NCBI GenBank assembly: GCA_018340805.1
Contig: JACMZG010001914.1
Location: 23,887,827-23,951,826, forward strand
From: Microvelia longipes
Taxonomy: Eukaryota; Arthropoda; Insecta; Hemiptera; Veliidae
Length of the DNA stretch: 64,000 nucleotides
Reading direction: 5' to 3'
Positions within the stretch are counted from its first letter, which is position 1; every line of letters begins with the position of its first letter. The notes below the pieces were generated by a model that saw only the letters and a program-made list of their open reading frames with translations, searched no databases and was not told where the DNA came from. The position numbers and the translations under genes were made by a program. This document shows, in pieces, positions 31,252 through 43,935 of this stretch.

Positions 31252-32329
31252 TTTAATATTTTTAAGTTCATATTATTTTTCCCATTTTATTTTTGTTAAA
31301 AATAAAGCCTTGAAACATATATTTTCTATAGTCCGCCATAGTGGCCGGTATTTTGAAAATATTTTTCGGAATATTACCAAAAACTATATAGCTCTGACGC
31401 ATAGTTAATTTTACATGTATACATTTGTTTTATCAAAATCGGTCCATTTTTACGGCAGTTATCGCAACACGTACAAACAAACACACAAACATACGCGCCG
31501 TCCCAATCTTCTGAATTGTAAGAACTCACTTAAGTTCGTTCAATTAATGCTCAATAAGTCATTAAGGGTTTTTACTGACGCTGTGTTTTCATATTCCTCA
31601 AATTGCTCCGTTCCTATTTAATTTAGAGACTTGAAATTTTCAACAGGTGCTAATTTTTTTTTAGATGAATAGCTCTTTTTCAAATGTTTCATATCAACCT
31701 CAGAACCTATTTTTGTTTTTATTAAAAAATCTATTCTTAAGGGGTTCATGGTATAGGTTTACATATTACTTGGACTCTAAGTTTGGTGCGATTCAGTCCG
31801 AACTACGACCACAAATATTGTGGTTGTAGTTTTGGGAGTAAAATTAAATTTTGACGAGATAAAAAGAAGGCTGTGTAACGTCAGAACATCAATTCCCTAC
31901 ACATAGCTGAGTATGGTGTAAAAATGATATTTTATGTAATATGTGTAAATGTTAAGTGGTAACACTAAATACCTCGGCCATTGGCCAATTTAAAATCAGT
32001 TTGTAAATATAAAATAAATATAGTACTAATTGCTTGTAAATTAAGTTTATAATTTTGATTTTAATAAAAGGTTATTTATTTATTTATAACGTCACAAGGT
32101 CAATAGATAATTATTATGAAGTAAAAACATTATAAGATAACAAGATTAATGATCCATGTCAATTTAAAAAAACAATGACCCATTCTAATGGAGAGTAAAA
32201 GTTTTCAATTTATTGACGAGGTGTATTTATTAACCAATGGCAGTGCATCCTTAAATAATTTTAAAGCGAATTTTCATCAAGGAAGTGGAGGGGAGGGAGT
32301 AGGGGGAACGATTTCGACAGCTAGTAAGT
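31252..32329. other. Gene-free stretch
   Basis: No host gene seen. Text such as 'AGTCCGCCATAGTGGCCGGT', 'GTTCTATTACGGCAGTTATCG'-like blocks and 'ACACACAAACATACGCGCCG' is the kind found in decayed dispersed repeats. The short ORF at 31415-31621 has no motif. Confidence 0.35.
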
Positions 32330-33070
32330 AAAAAAAATCGGGCACGGGGTACCTCAGAACTTTTCCTCATCACATCGGATTCGCTACGCTCGTCCTCCCT
32401 GCTTCAGACTCCTACATGTTATTGGGGCTAATCCATGCTCCAATATATTAACTGTGACATTGAATGACAATGTCACAGTTAATTTTATAAGTATTGAGTT
32501 AAATAAAATATTGTACTTATCTTGTTGAAAATAGAAATAACTTGAAAAATGAAATTGAATAGTTAATACATGTCCGCTTCGCTCGTCCTCAGAATATAAA
32601 ATTCGCCAAATTTATAATGCAACATTTTTTCGGAATTGCTTCGCTCGTTCACGCATAGTAAATGCATCCGTATCATTCTCAGCGGTCACACATACAGCAC
32701 TAAACCTATGATCCAACAAAAACCATAGATATACTTGTCATATTAAAACGAAACTTGGTGTACTTCTTTATTGCTTAAAGTTATACACTTGTACTAAATT
32801 TATACTCAATTAGATTATTTTCTGATTTTTTACAATTTTTGAAAAAAGTACACAAGTCATTTGGTAAAATTTGAACTAATGCTGATAATGAGATGAAACT
32901 TGGCACATATGTTAGTCTTATACATAGTTACATACGTGCCAAAAAAATCAATCTGCGTTTTATGTTTTTTCGAAATTTTCGCCAAATCATTATTGCGGGT
33001 TAATGGCGTTACAAAAACAAAATACCGAACAGTACAACTACAGCGGTAGACTGAGGAAAAGTAATAAACA
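32330..33070 (+). repeat. Family 1 copy
   Basis: Head AAAAAAATCGGGCACGGGGT then ACCTCAGAACTTTTCCTC, the modules 'GATTCGCTACGCTCGTCCTC' and 'CGCTTCGCTCGTCCTCAG', 'TTCTCAGCGGTCACACATAC', 'GATAATGAGATGAAACTTGG' and 'ACTACAGCGGTAGACTGA'. It lacks the usual AAAAGTAAAA ending or has decayed there. Confidence 0.85.
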
Positions 33071-34200
33071 TTTTATTTTGCTGTTCTAAAGACTCTATAA
33101 TCTGACTTTGACCAGAAAAACTAATATCACTTTACAAATAACCAAAATTAAGGTCACTTTTTAAAATATACTTGAAAAAAGTCGGAAAATGCGTCTCTCT
33201 CGTAACCTTTAGTATATTTATAACTATAACTAAAACATTACTCATGACCACTGGCTTTAATCGAATCAAAATAAACATTTATGACCTCAAAAAAATCACA
33301 AAAGTGATTTTTTGTAGGGCTTAATATGTCCTGTTGCGAAATGCACTAATGAGTCTCGTCAGATTCGTATTTTGTCAATGTACCACGAGGTTAAACTGGA
33401 GTTTTATCAAAATCAAAACAAAGTAAAAAGCGAATGGAATAAAACTATTTGTAGACTTTTTTGAAATACCTTGTAAAATTTAAAAAAAAAAACTAATTAA
33501 GATAATAATAATCATAAAATTTTTATGTAATTTATAATATGTTTTCACTTAGTTAATGACATATAGAGTTTACTCTTAGAATATTTTATAAACTGAAGTA
33601 TAGAACACCAACTAAGACAGAGTGACTAACTTGAGGCTGTCTAAGTCTAGCACTAACCTTCTGGGACTAATGGAAGGGATGAAAAACAATTTTAACACCC
33701 CATGAGTCCTAACGTCCTTTTAGTTTATTATCAGCCGGCCGGCACTCTCTTCTAAATTTTGAAACCTATAGAAAAGAATTTAAATAGAATTTATTACTTA
33801 TTTTAATGAATTATTTATTTTAAAAAAATTATATAGAAATTTTAAAAATTTTGCCTAAATTCAGTCACTTTTTAATTATATTTTTTTTCTAGAGTCAATT
33901 TAGTAAAACTTAAATTAAAAAATAAATTTAGATTTTTAAATTGAATTTAAATCAAAAGAGTTCAGTGATATTGAAAAATATGTATGTTGCTGTTTTCAGA
34001 TTATGATTTTAACCAAATTCAGGTATAATGTTTTTTTTATTTACAACTACTTTTTTACAATTTGCTACTATAGTGTTAACGAGTTTTTAGCTGATAACTT
34101 AGTATTCCCAACTTAAATGTTTAATGTTTCTCATGCAATGTTTTCTCATGCAATGTTTTGCTTTTCTTTTTGTTTTTATTTTTAATCAAGTTCGTTATTC
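33071..34200. other. Gene-free AT-rich stretch
   Basis: No coding signal seen on either strand; A/T low complexity dominates 33470-33960. Confidence 0.35.
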
Positions 34201-34204
34201 AAGT

Positions 34205-35070
34205 TATGCTGTCTATGTTTATGCAATCTTTATGCGCAGAGGGCCCCTGCGCCTTCCTATGGCCGCTTTGCTACCACATGGTTGCTGTACTTTACCAGTT
34301 CGTCATATTACTGGTTTATATAAGCTAATTTTCAAATGGATTAGTCGAAAATCGTAATTTGTTTAATGTCAATCAATGACATAATTTTATATAAGTTATG
34401 TGTTTGGGCGCTTAAGAGACAAAATGAAACTTTAGATGTTATATTTAAACAACAATATTTCGCTCTTCATCACACAGAGCATTTTCAAGTTATTAAAATC
34501 TTATTTCGAACTGATTTAAGTTCGATAACTTATTAAGTTATCGATTATATGATATTAACTTATCAGATAACTGATAAGTTCGAACTGATATTAAGTGATA
34601 AGAAGTGATTTAAAATTATATAAGTTAATCAATCTAATAAATTTTAAGTTCGAAATAAAATTTTAATAACTTGAAAATGCTCTGTGTGATGAAGAGCGAA
34701 ATATTGTTGTTTAAATATAACATCTAAAGTTTCATTTTGTCTCTTAAGCGCCCAAACACATAACTTATACTAATTATGGAGACGTATGTATGCCAATCAA
34801 TAAAACCGAAACTAATATTGATAATGATATTAAACTTCGTATTTTTGCTAACCACACATAGTAGTATGTGTCTAAGAAATTTAACACTATATGATGATTT
34901 CTGATCTTTTGAAATATTTGTGGGGTCATTTTTGTAGATTAATGACGTCACAAATATGTGTTCGGGATATCAACAAGGTTGATTTTAGTACCAAGTTTCG
35001 TTTTGAGGAAGCGTTCGAAAGTTATCATGTTCCAAAGAAACGTCTAGGAACGAAAATCTCGTAATATGTA
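34205..35070 (-). repeat. Family 2 copy, split by a MITE
   Basis: It contains 'CCTATGGCCGCTTTGC', 'TGGATTAGTCGAAAA', 'TGTCAATCAATGACATAAT', then (after the MITE) 'GCCAATCAATAAAACCGAAA', 'GACGTCACAAATATG' and 'GCGTTCGAAAGTTATC'. The same blocks run uninterrupted at 40220-40700, which gives the empty site. Confidence 0.8.
34392..34767. mobile_element. 376-bp MITE with TA target duplication
   Basis: The inverted arms exceed 115 bp and are nearly perfect: TAAGTTATGTGTTTGGGCGC at the left against GCGCCCAAACACATAACTTA at the right. TA flanks both ends (34390-34391 and 34768-34769). The centre holds further nested palindromes (TTAAGTTATCGATTATATGA region). It inserted into a family 2 repeat. Consistent with a Tc1/mariner-derived MITE. 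Confidence 0.88.
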
Positions 35071-35071
35071 T

Positions 35072-36384
<1,313 letters not shown>

Positions 36385-37504
36385 GGGATGCCTTGACCCC
36401 AAAAATTAATTGTTGAAGAATTAAAAAATTAAATGACCCCTAATCTTATAAGATCATTTTTTCTTTGAAAACTCGCTAAATGAGCTTATGAGATAGGAGT
36501 ATGAAGGGGGATTAAACTTAAAAAAATAAATCATATAAAAGTACATATATATGTATAATATGTATAATAACCCTAATGGTTATTAAAAATGACAATAGGG
36601 TTCTATGACATTATGAACCCACAATAATGATTGACAAAAATTCACTTGAAATCGACAACTTTTCGATTCTGCATGTATTAGGTTAACAATCTGGCGAAGT
36701 TAAATTATCATTAGCAGCATTAGTTTTTATTGTATATAAAAACTAATGCTTAGTATATAATTTAATGTAAACAACTTTACTAATACATATTTATAAATTT
36801 GCTAATATTGTGTATGCCACTTAAAAATATTATCAATAAGACAACTTAATGCAGAACAACATTAGTGTGGCCACATATCTGCCTCTAGTACTGACGTCGC
36901 GACGCGGTTAAAAGGCGATGAGATGGTTTTTACCAAGTAGTCTGTGTGTGTATTTGTGTGTGACTTATAATCGTAGAGTATTTCTATTACAAAGTTGAAA
37001 CTTGAAATAAAAATCTAACTTAAAGGTCGGCATTTACAATTGATTTTAAACTTGATACAAAGCTCACCTATACAAAGGGTTAATGCAATCCGCAATACAG
37101 TGCTAAAGCACTTGATCGCGAGTCACAACCTTGAACCTAGTGTTTCTTGGGTAAACTTGGAGGAACAAATAAACCTAACTTTTCATTTGAATAACAAAAC
37201 AAAGATACATATTAGAGTTTTCACCAAACTGGTGAAAAATGAATTATACATTTCAACGAGGGGCAGTACCGACTCCTTTGTTGTCAAATTTAGCCAAATT
37301 AACCCAAATTTCTAATTGAAACATAATAATAATACAAATCTTTATTTGGCAAACAATAAATTCCTATACAAATAATTTCAGGCAGTTCCTTTTTAGCGAT
37401 TTTTTAAATAAGAATGAGCTTACGAGATAGGGATCATGGAAAGGGGGATTGAATTTTTGTGACAGGGGAACTTACTAATCTAGAATATATAAATATTTTT
37501 GAGG
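36385..37504. other. Gene-free stretch with one motif-less ORF
   Basis: Contains family 2-like text (36600-36660 and 'GACGTCGCGACGCGGTTAAA' at about 36890). A 91-codon frame at 37040-37315 has protein-like but unrecognised sequence (…VLKHLIASHNLEPSVSWVNL…) and no splice or promoter support. Confidence 0.35.
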
Positions 37505-37515
37505 TATATATATAT

Positions 37516-37568
<53 letters not shown>

Positions 37569-37790
37569 TAACGTTTCTTGACGTTTCTACGGGACACGAT
37601 AACTTTTGAACACTTTCTCAGATCGAAATGAAACTAGGTAAAAAATCGACCAATGTTAATGTCCCAAACCCTTATTTTTATGGAATACGTGTGACGTTAC
37701 GAACCTACAATAATGACTCAGCGAAAACTTCAATAAATTGTCTGCTCGTTCTGACACGTTATACTAATGTGCATAGTTAACACATGTATG
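37505..37790 (+). repeat. (TA)n array followed by a family 2 fragment
   Basis: TA repeats run 37505-37565. They lead directly into 'GTTTCTACGGGACACGATAA', 'CTTTTGAACACTTTCTCAGA', 'GTGACGTTACGAACCTACAA' and 'TGACTCAGCGAAAACTT', in the same order as 55660-55820. Confidence 0.8.
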
Positions 37791-38631
37791 AAGTCTCTTG
37801 TTTTATAATGGAGAGTAAAAAGAGAGTTTCTAAGAATAATATGGTGCTAAACTCATCTACATATTTTTTAATTGTACGTGCAAAATTTGTCTCATACAGT
37901 GGGTAGCAATTCATTTTTAATGGGTGGTGCCGGAAAGCTGGTTTTGCATTACTAAAAATAATTTTACCCATAAATGTTTTACATTATCATTAAAATATTC
38001 ATGTTTTAATGATGAATAATAAGCTTCATTGCGAGCGGAGCGAGCTGAAATATTTACTGCTTTTAACCCGAAAAAGGACATTTTGTAGGAACATTTTTAG
38101 TCATATGCGAGTCCAGAAGCACCCCCCCCCCCCCCATCCCTACGCCCGAGGTCTCATTTGCAAAAAGTAGTGGAGCAATTTAAGAAATTGAAAGAAGTGC
38201 GGGTAGCACAGCCTTTAGAATCAGCATCCTGTATTTGAAACCTGATGAGCGAGCATATCTATGAATGAATTCTGGGTCACGTGATGTCATAATTATCTTA
38301 ACAACTTTCCCTCTCAGACACAAAACAATAGGAAAATGTTGTAATATGGGATTTTTTTAAAGTTGTTTTTAATGTAACAATAAGTTTAAAGATAAGTCAT
38401 TTAAAGAACATAAACTTTAAACTTTACTTCTATTCTTTAATACGACTTTAAGCTTCGTCAATGCCACACTACTTTTTCTCTAAGTCACGATATTATCTAT
38501 TTTGCACTTTCCTTGAAAAAAAAAATAATAATAATAATTTAATTGATAAAAATGTTATAAATTAATTTAAACGTATTATCAACCCTTAATAACACATTAA
38601 TAAAGTAGTATTAGTATTAATATTGATTAAA
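37791..38631. other. Gene-free stretch
   Basis: Nothing coding seen. It includes a C10 run at about 38122 and a fragment related to family 1 ('GCGAGCGGAGCGAGCTGAAA' at about 38032). Confidence 0.35.
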
Positions 38632-38887
38632 GTTTTGCTTCTACTCTTATTAGTATAAATATATAAGCTAGATGTCTTGCAATTGTTTTGCTTCTACTTA
38701 TTAGTATAAATGTATAAGCTAGATGCTTTGTAACCGTTTTGCGTCTACTCTTATTAGTATAAATGTATAAGCTAGATGCTTGTAACCGTTTTGCGTCTAT
38801 TCTTTTAGTAAAATGTATGCTAGATGCTTTGTAACGTTTTGCGTCTACTCTTATTAGTATAAATGTATAAGCTAGATGCTTTGTAAC
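38632..38887. repeat. Minisatellite, ~53-56 bp unit, five copies
   Basis: Five copies of 'GTTTTGCGTCTACTCTTATT' plus 'AGTATAAATGTATAAGCTAG' and 'ATGCTTTGTAACC', with small deletions in copies 2 to 4. Confidence 0.85.
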
Positions 38888-40219
38888 TTATGTATAATGT
38901 ATTTTTGTAATCGTTTTAAAAATTTTAACAACCAAACAGTTTATTGGCACAACAATCATCTCAAGTTCATAGCAATGAACTTGATAAGATTTTATAAAAC
39001 TTCATTTTAACCTAATATCCAAAAGCAGTTTTTGTTTACATATTGGATTATACATTTTCTATACGGAATTATTTCAGCAAATAAATCCAAAGCCACAAAT
39101 GAAACCCGCAATTATCTTATAGAAAACCGCATTCGTATGTAAACCCATAAAACTACCTTTTAACGTGCTATAAAAAACGCGTAAACATAAGTTTTTTATT
39201 ATTAAATTTTTATCTTCAAATACTTTATTCTTTTCCAATCAGCAAAGTAATAAACATACCAGAAGAGGCACAAATTTACACATATTTCATCTATCGTATG
39301 CAAGTGTTCTTGCTAAGGTACAATAAAAGAAATAATTATTTATGCCATAAGGCTGAGAAGTGTGTCTTTATGTCACGGCAATTAGATTTAGACGAGCGAA
39401 GCGAGTCGGGAAAAATTGCCAAGACATAAAACATTTCTCAGCCGGATGGCATACACTATTTTTTTTGAGGTAGCACTCATTAACTAAAAGCTCATTAAAA
39501 AAAATAGCACTCATTAAACTGCGCTATATACTTAATTGAAGAAAAAAAACTTCCAATTGTTATCGTCGTCATTAAATTCATCCATAGCTTCACACTTTTA
39601 CTCAAAAATGTAAAAGCTTTACAAATAAACACACAAAAATTGTCAATTAGAACACCTTTTAAAAAAAAAAATTAGTCTACGAACAAAACAAAAACAAAAT
39701 GAACGTTTTTAAAGAAAACTCATGAAGTTTTAACACAGATTGTTTTTTGAACACGCTACATTACAGTAATGGCGGCAACATATGAATTACTTTTACGTCC
39801 TAGGAGTTTTTTTACATTCATTATTGTCCTCGGAGGTGAAAAGTACTAAATAACCTCCTAAGACAATAATGATTGGCTTCTCATCCTAAAAACGGTCCAA
39901 TAAAGTGCTCAATTACGTACTACCTCAAAAAAATTGTATTATTTTATTTATTGATTTAAAACCCATGGGTGACAAAAGCAAATATTTATTTTCGACCTTT
40001 ACGGCTTTATTCCCAAATTTAAATTATAGCTTATATCACATTAAATTATTTAGTTTTAAATAATTAGACTCAAGTAAAAAAAATCAAATTTTTGCAGGTA
40101 ACATTTTGTAAGTATAATTAAAATAAAACGAGCAGAAATTAAAATAAAACAGTAAAATAAATAGTTTAACAATAAAACAAATAAAATAGTTTAATATAAA
40201 TAATTGTAAAACAAAATTC
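38888..40219. other. Gene-free stretch with family 1 fragments
   Basis: No gene seen. 'GACGAGCGAAGCGAGTCGGG' at about 39393 is the reverse of the family 1 module. An inverted pair around 39340-39460 ('ATGCCATAAGGCTGAGAAGT' against 'TTTCTCAGCCGGATGGCAT') and a second around 39790-39900 suggest small hairpin elements. Confidence 0.4.
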
Positions 40220-40700
40220 CTTCGGCCTCTTTTCAGCACCGCGATGACAGCACTAGGAGCTGCTTAGTGCGGCACTACCTGTGGCCGCTTGACGCCCACT
40301 TGTTGCTTGTTGTACTTTATCAATGTATTAGTCGAAAAACTTGAATTGTTTACGTTATGTCAATCAATGACATAATGTTTAGTTTGACATATATATGTCA
40401 ATTAATAAAACCAGAACAAATACTGCTAATAAAATGAAACATAGTAATATATAAAATACATACATAGTAATATATGTGTAAAATATTTAAGCCCAATCTA
40501 ATTACTATCAAGATTTGTAATTTTTTGAAATGTTGGGGTCAGTGTTGTGGTTAATAACGTCACACATATCATAAACAATAGGGTTCGGGAAATCAGCAAG
40601 GCTGATTTTTGTACCAAGTTTTATTTTGATCCGAGAAAGCGTTCGAAAGTTATCGTGTCCTATAGAAACGTCTACGACACAAATCTCGTACATACATATA
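40220..40700 (-). repeat. Family 2 copy
   Basis: Has 'ACCTGTGGCCGCTTGACG', 'TATTAGTCGAAAAACTTGAA', 'GTCAATCAATGACATAAT', 'GTCAATTAATAAAACCAGAA', 'AACGTCACACATATCATAAA' and 'GAAAGCGTTCGAAAGTTATC'. It ends close to the palindromic array. Confidence 0.8.
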
Positions 40701-40761
40701 ATATTCTTGATGAGTGAGTCCCCTCTTTTAACCCCCCCCCCTATGATCCCAACCTCATAAG

Positions 40762-40772
40762 CTAATTTTATT
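40762..40772. repeat. Left 11-bp direct repeat flanking the array
   Basis: CTAATTTTATT, identical to 43322-43332 on the other side of the palindromic array; reads as a target-site duplication. Confidence 0.7.
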
Positions 40773-43321
40773 GACACAATATAATTGTGCGAGAGACACC
40801 TAGGAAATGTAACAAGCAAATGCAATGCTACATCTGGGAACTGTTCCATCATTCGACATTCGTCATCATTGATGGCTCGACATAATGTCATTGTTTCGTT
40901 ACGTCTAATCATCAGGGCGCCGCACAGAGCCTGAACTCACTCTGACCTTCAATTAATTCCGAGAAATAATGTGAAGTACTTACCAGACACAGCGGTGCTC
41001 TTTTACCGCCATCATGCATGGCAAGCAAAACATATATCATTTGATACTACCGAGTTTTGCAAAACATGAATAGTTGACCACAATATAATTGTGCGAGAGA
41101 CACCTAGGAATGTAACAAGCAAAATGCTACATCTGGGAAACTGTTCCATCATTCGACATTCGTCATCATGATGGCTCGACATAATGTCATGTCCCACTCT
41201 GTTTCGTTACGTCTAACTCATCAGGGCGCCGACAGAGCCTGAACTCACTCTGACCTTCAATTAATTCCGAAGAATATAATGTGAAGTACTTACAGAGACG
41301 AGCGGTGCTCTTTACCGCCATCATGCATGGCAAGCAAAACATATATCATTTGATACTACCGAGTTTTGCAAAACATGAATAGTTGACACAATATAATTGT
41401 GCGAGAGACACCTAGGAAATGTAACAAGCAAAATGCAATACTACATCTGGGAACTGTTCCATCATTCGACATTCGTCATCATTGATGGCTCGACATAATG
41501 TCATGTCCCACTCTGTTTCGTTACGTCTAACTCATCAGGGCGCCGACAGAGCCTGAACTCACTCTGACCTTCAATTAATTCCGAAGAATATAATGTGAAG
41601 TACTTACCAGAGACGAGCGGTGCTCTCTTACCGCCATCATGCATGGCAAGCAAAACATATATCATTTGATACTACCGAGTTTTGCAAAACATGAATAGTT
41701 GACACAATATAATTGTGCGAGAGACACAAAATGTAACAATGCTACATCTGGGAACTGTTCCATCATTCGACATTCGTCATCATTGATGGCTCGACATAAT
41801 GTCATGTCCCACTCTGTTTCGTTACGTCTAACTCAGGGGCGCCGACAGAGCCTGAACTCACTCTGACCTTCAATTAATTCCGAAGAATATAATGTGAAGT
41901 ACTTACCAGAGACGAGCGGTGCTCTTACCGCCATCATGCATGGCAAGCAAAACATATATCATTTGATACTACCGAGTTTTGCAACACATGAATAGTTGAC
42001 AATATAATTGTGCGAGAGACACCTAGGAAATGTAACAAGCAAAATGCAATGCTACATCTGGGAACTGTTCCATCATTCGACATTCGTCATCATTGATGGC
42101 ACCGCTCGTCTCTGGTAAGTACTTCACATTATATTCTTCGGAATTAATTGAAGGTCAGAGTGAGTTCAGGCTCTGTCGGCGCCCTGATGAGTTAGACGTA
42201 ACGAAACAGAGTGGGACATGACATTATGTCGAGCCATCAATGATGACGAATGTCGAATGATGGAACAGTTCCCAGATGTAGCATTGCATTTTGCTTGTTA
42301 CATTTCCTAGGTGTCTCTCGCACAATTATATTGTGTCAACTATTCATGTTTAAAACTCGGTAGTATCAAATGATATATGTTTTGCTTGCCATGCATGATG
42401 GCGGTAAGAGAGCACCGCTCGTCTCTGGTAAGTACTTCACATTATATTCTTCGGAATTAATTGAAGGTCAGAGTGAGTTCAGGCTCTGTCGGCCCCTGAT
42501 GAGTTAGACGTAACGAAACAGAGTGGGACATGACATTATGTCGAGCCATCAATGATGACGAATGTCGAATGATGGAACAGTTCCCAGATGTAGCATTGCA
42601 TTTTGTTTGTTCATTTCCTAGGTGTCTCTCGCACAATTATATTGTGTCAACTATTCATGTTTTGCAAAACTCGGTAGTATCAAATGATATATGTTTTGCT
42701 TGCCATGCATGATGGCGGTAAGAGAGCACCGCTCGTTCTGGTAAGTACTTCACATTATATTTCTTCGGAATTAATTGAAGGTCAGAGTGAGTTCAGGCTC
42801 TGTCGGCGCCCTGATGAGTTAGACGTAACGAAACAGAGTGGGACATGACATTATGTCGAGCCATCAATGATGACGAATGTCGAATGATGGAACAGTTCCC
42901 AGATGTAGCATTGCATTTTGCTTGTTACATTTCCTAGGTGTCTCTCGCACAATTATATTGTGTCAACTATTCATGTTTTGCAAAACTCGGTAGTATCAAA
43001 TGATATATGTTTTGCTTGCCACGCATGATGGCGGTAAGAGAGCACCGCTCGTCTCTGGTAAGTACTTCACATTATATTCTTCGGAATTAATTGAAGGTCA
43101 GAGTGAGTTCAGGCTCTGTCGGCGCCCTGATGAGTTAGACGTAACGAAACAGAGTGGGACATGACATTATGTCGAGCCATCAATGATGACGAATGTCGAA
43201 TGATGGAACAGTTCCCAGATGTAGCATTGCATTTTGCTTGTTACATTTCCTAGGTGTCTCTCGCACAATTATATTGTGTCAACTATTCATGTTTTGCAAA
43301 ACTCGGTAGTATCAAATGATA
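40773..43321. repeat. Palindromic tandem array of ~300-316-bp units
   Basis: Units containing 'GACACAATATAATTGTGCGA', 'AACTGTTCCATCATTCGACA', 'TTCGTTACGTCTAACTCATC', 'TTCAATTAATTCCGAAGAAT' and 'ACCGAGTTTTGCAAAACATG' repeat at 40773, 41076, 41385, 41701 and 41998. At 42100/42101 the text flips to the reverse complement, and inverted units end at about 42337, 42648, 42964 and 43280. Full-length spacing is 316 bp; shorter ones carry small deletions. Unit-to-unit identity is very high. Short ORFs in it (such as 42530-42712) are by-products. Relatives: 6270-6400 and 62010-62440. Confidence 0.93.
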
Positions 43322-43332
43322 CTAATTTTATT
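43322..43332. repeat. Right 11-bp direct repeat flanking the array
   Basis: CTAATTTTATT, matching 40762-40772. Confidence 0.7.
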
Positions 43333-43369
43333 CTTTGAAATTCGCAAATAAATAAATACAAAAGAAGCG

Positions 43370-43498
43370 TGTCATATCGGACACGCTTTGCTCGTCCTCA
43401 AAATATGAAAATTACTTAATTTATTTTCCAATACGTCTTCTGAATCGCTTCACTCAGTTAAAATCAGTTTTGTCCCAATCACTGACCTTGCTCGATGC

Positions 43499-43573
<75 letters not shown>

Positions 43574-43935
43574 CCATACTCAAGGGTACATTTAAATTAT
43601 TTTTTTTAAAAAGTTGATTTAATAGTTTTTTAGTAAGATGAAATTTGGTACATTTGTGGATAACATACTCGTAGAATGGAATAAATGTGAACTAGGCATC
43701 AAATCGATAATTTATTTTCGAAACGCTACTAGACCTAAATAGGTTTTTAATCTTCGTTTCTATTTTCTAGCATAAACACACAGTGACTTATGATGATAAC
43801 ACTAACACACACACATATAAAGATATACTAATTAATATAATAATTAATCAGAAATCTCGGTTTCGGAAGTTAAGTGCAAACACAAATCTTTGCCAAACAT
43901 AAGAGGAAAAAACTTAAATGAGGAAAAGTAAATCA
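43370..43935 (+). repeat. Family 1 fragment with (TA)n array
   Basis: 'GACACGCTTTGCTCGTCCTC', 'CTGAATCGCTTCACTCAG', then TA repeats at 43507-43572, then tail blocks 'ACTTATGATGATAACACTAA' and 'ATGAGGAAAAGTAAATC', the family's usual end. Confidence 0.7.

Noticed and set aside
37040..37315. 91-codon ORF
   Set aside because: No motif, no promoter or splice support, and the surroundings are repeat-derived.
42530..42712. Repeated ORFs (MTLCRAINDDECRMMEQFPD…) in the 316-bp array
   Set aside because: They recur only because the unit recurs, shift with unit deletions and end at different points; no codon-level constraint visible.
40773..43321. CRISPR-like array
   Set aside because: Units are ~300 bp without short repeats separated by unique spacers, and the genome is eukaryotic.
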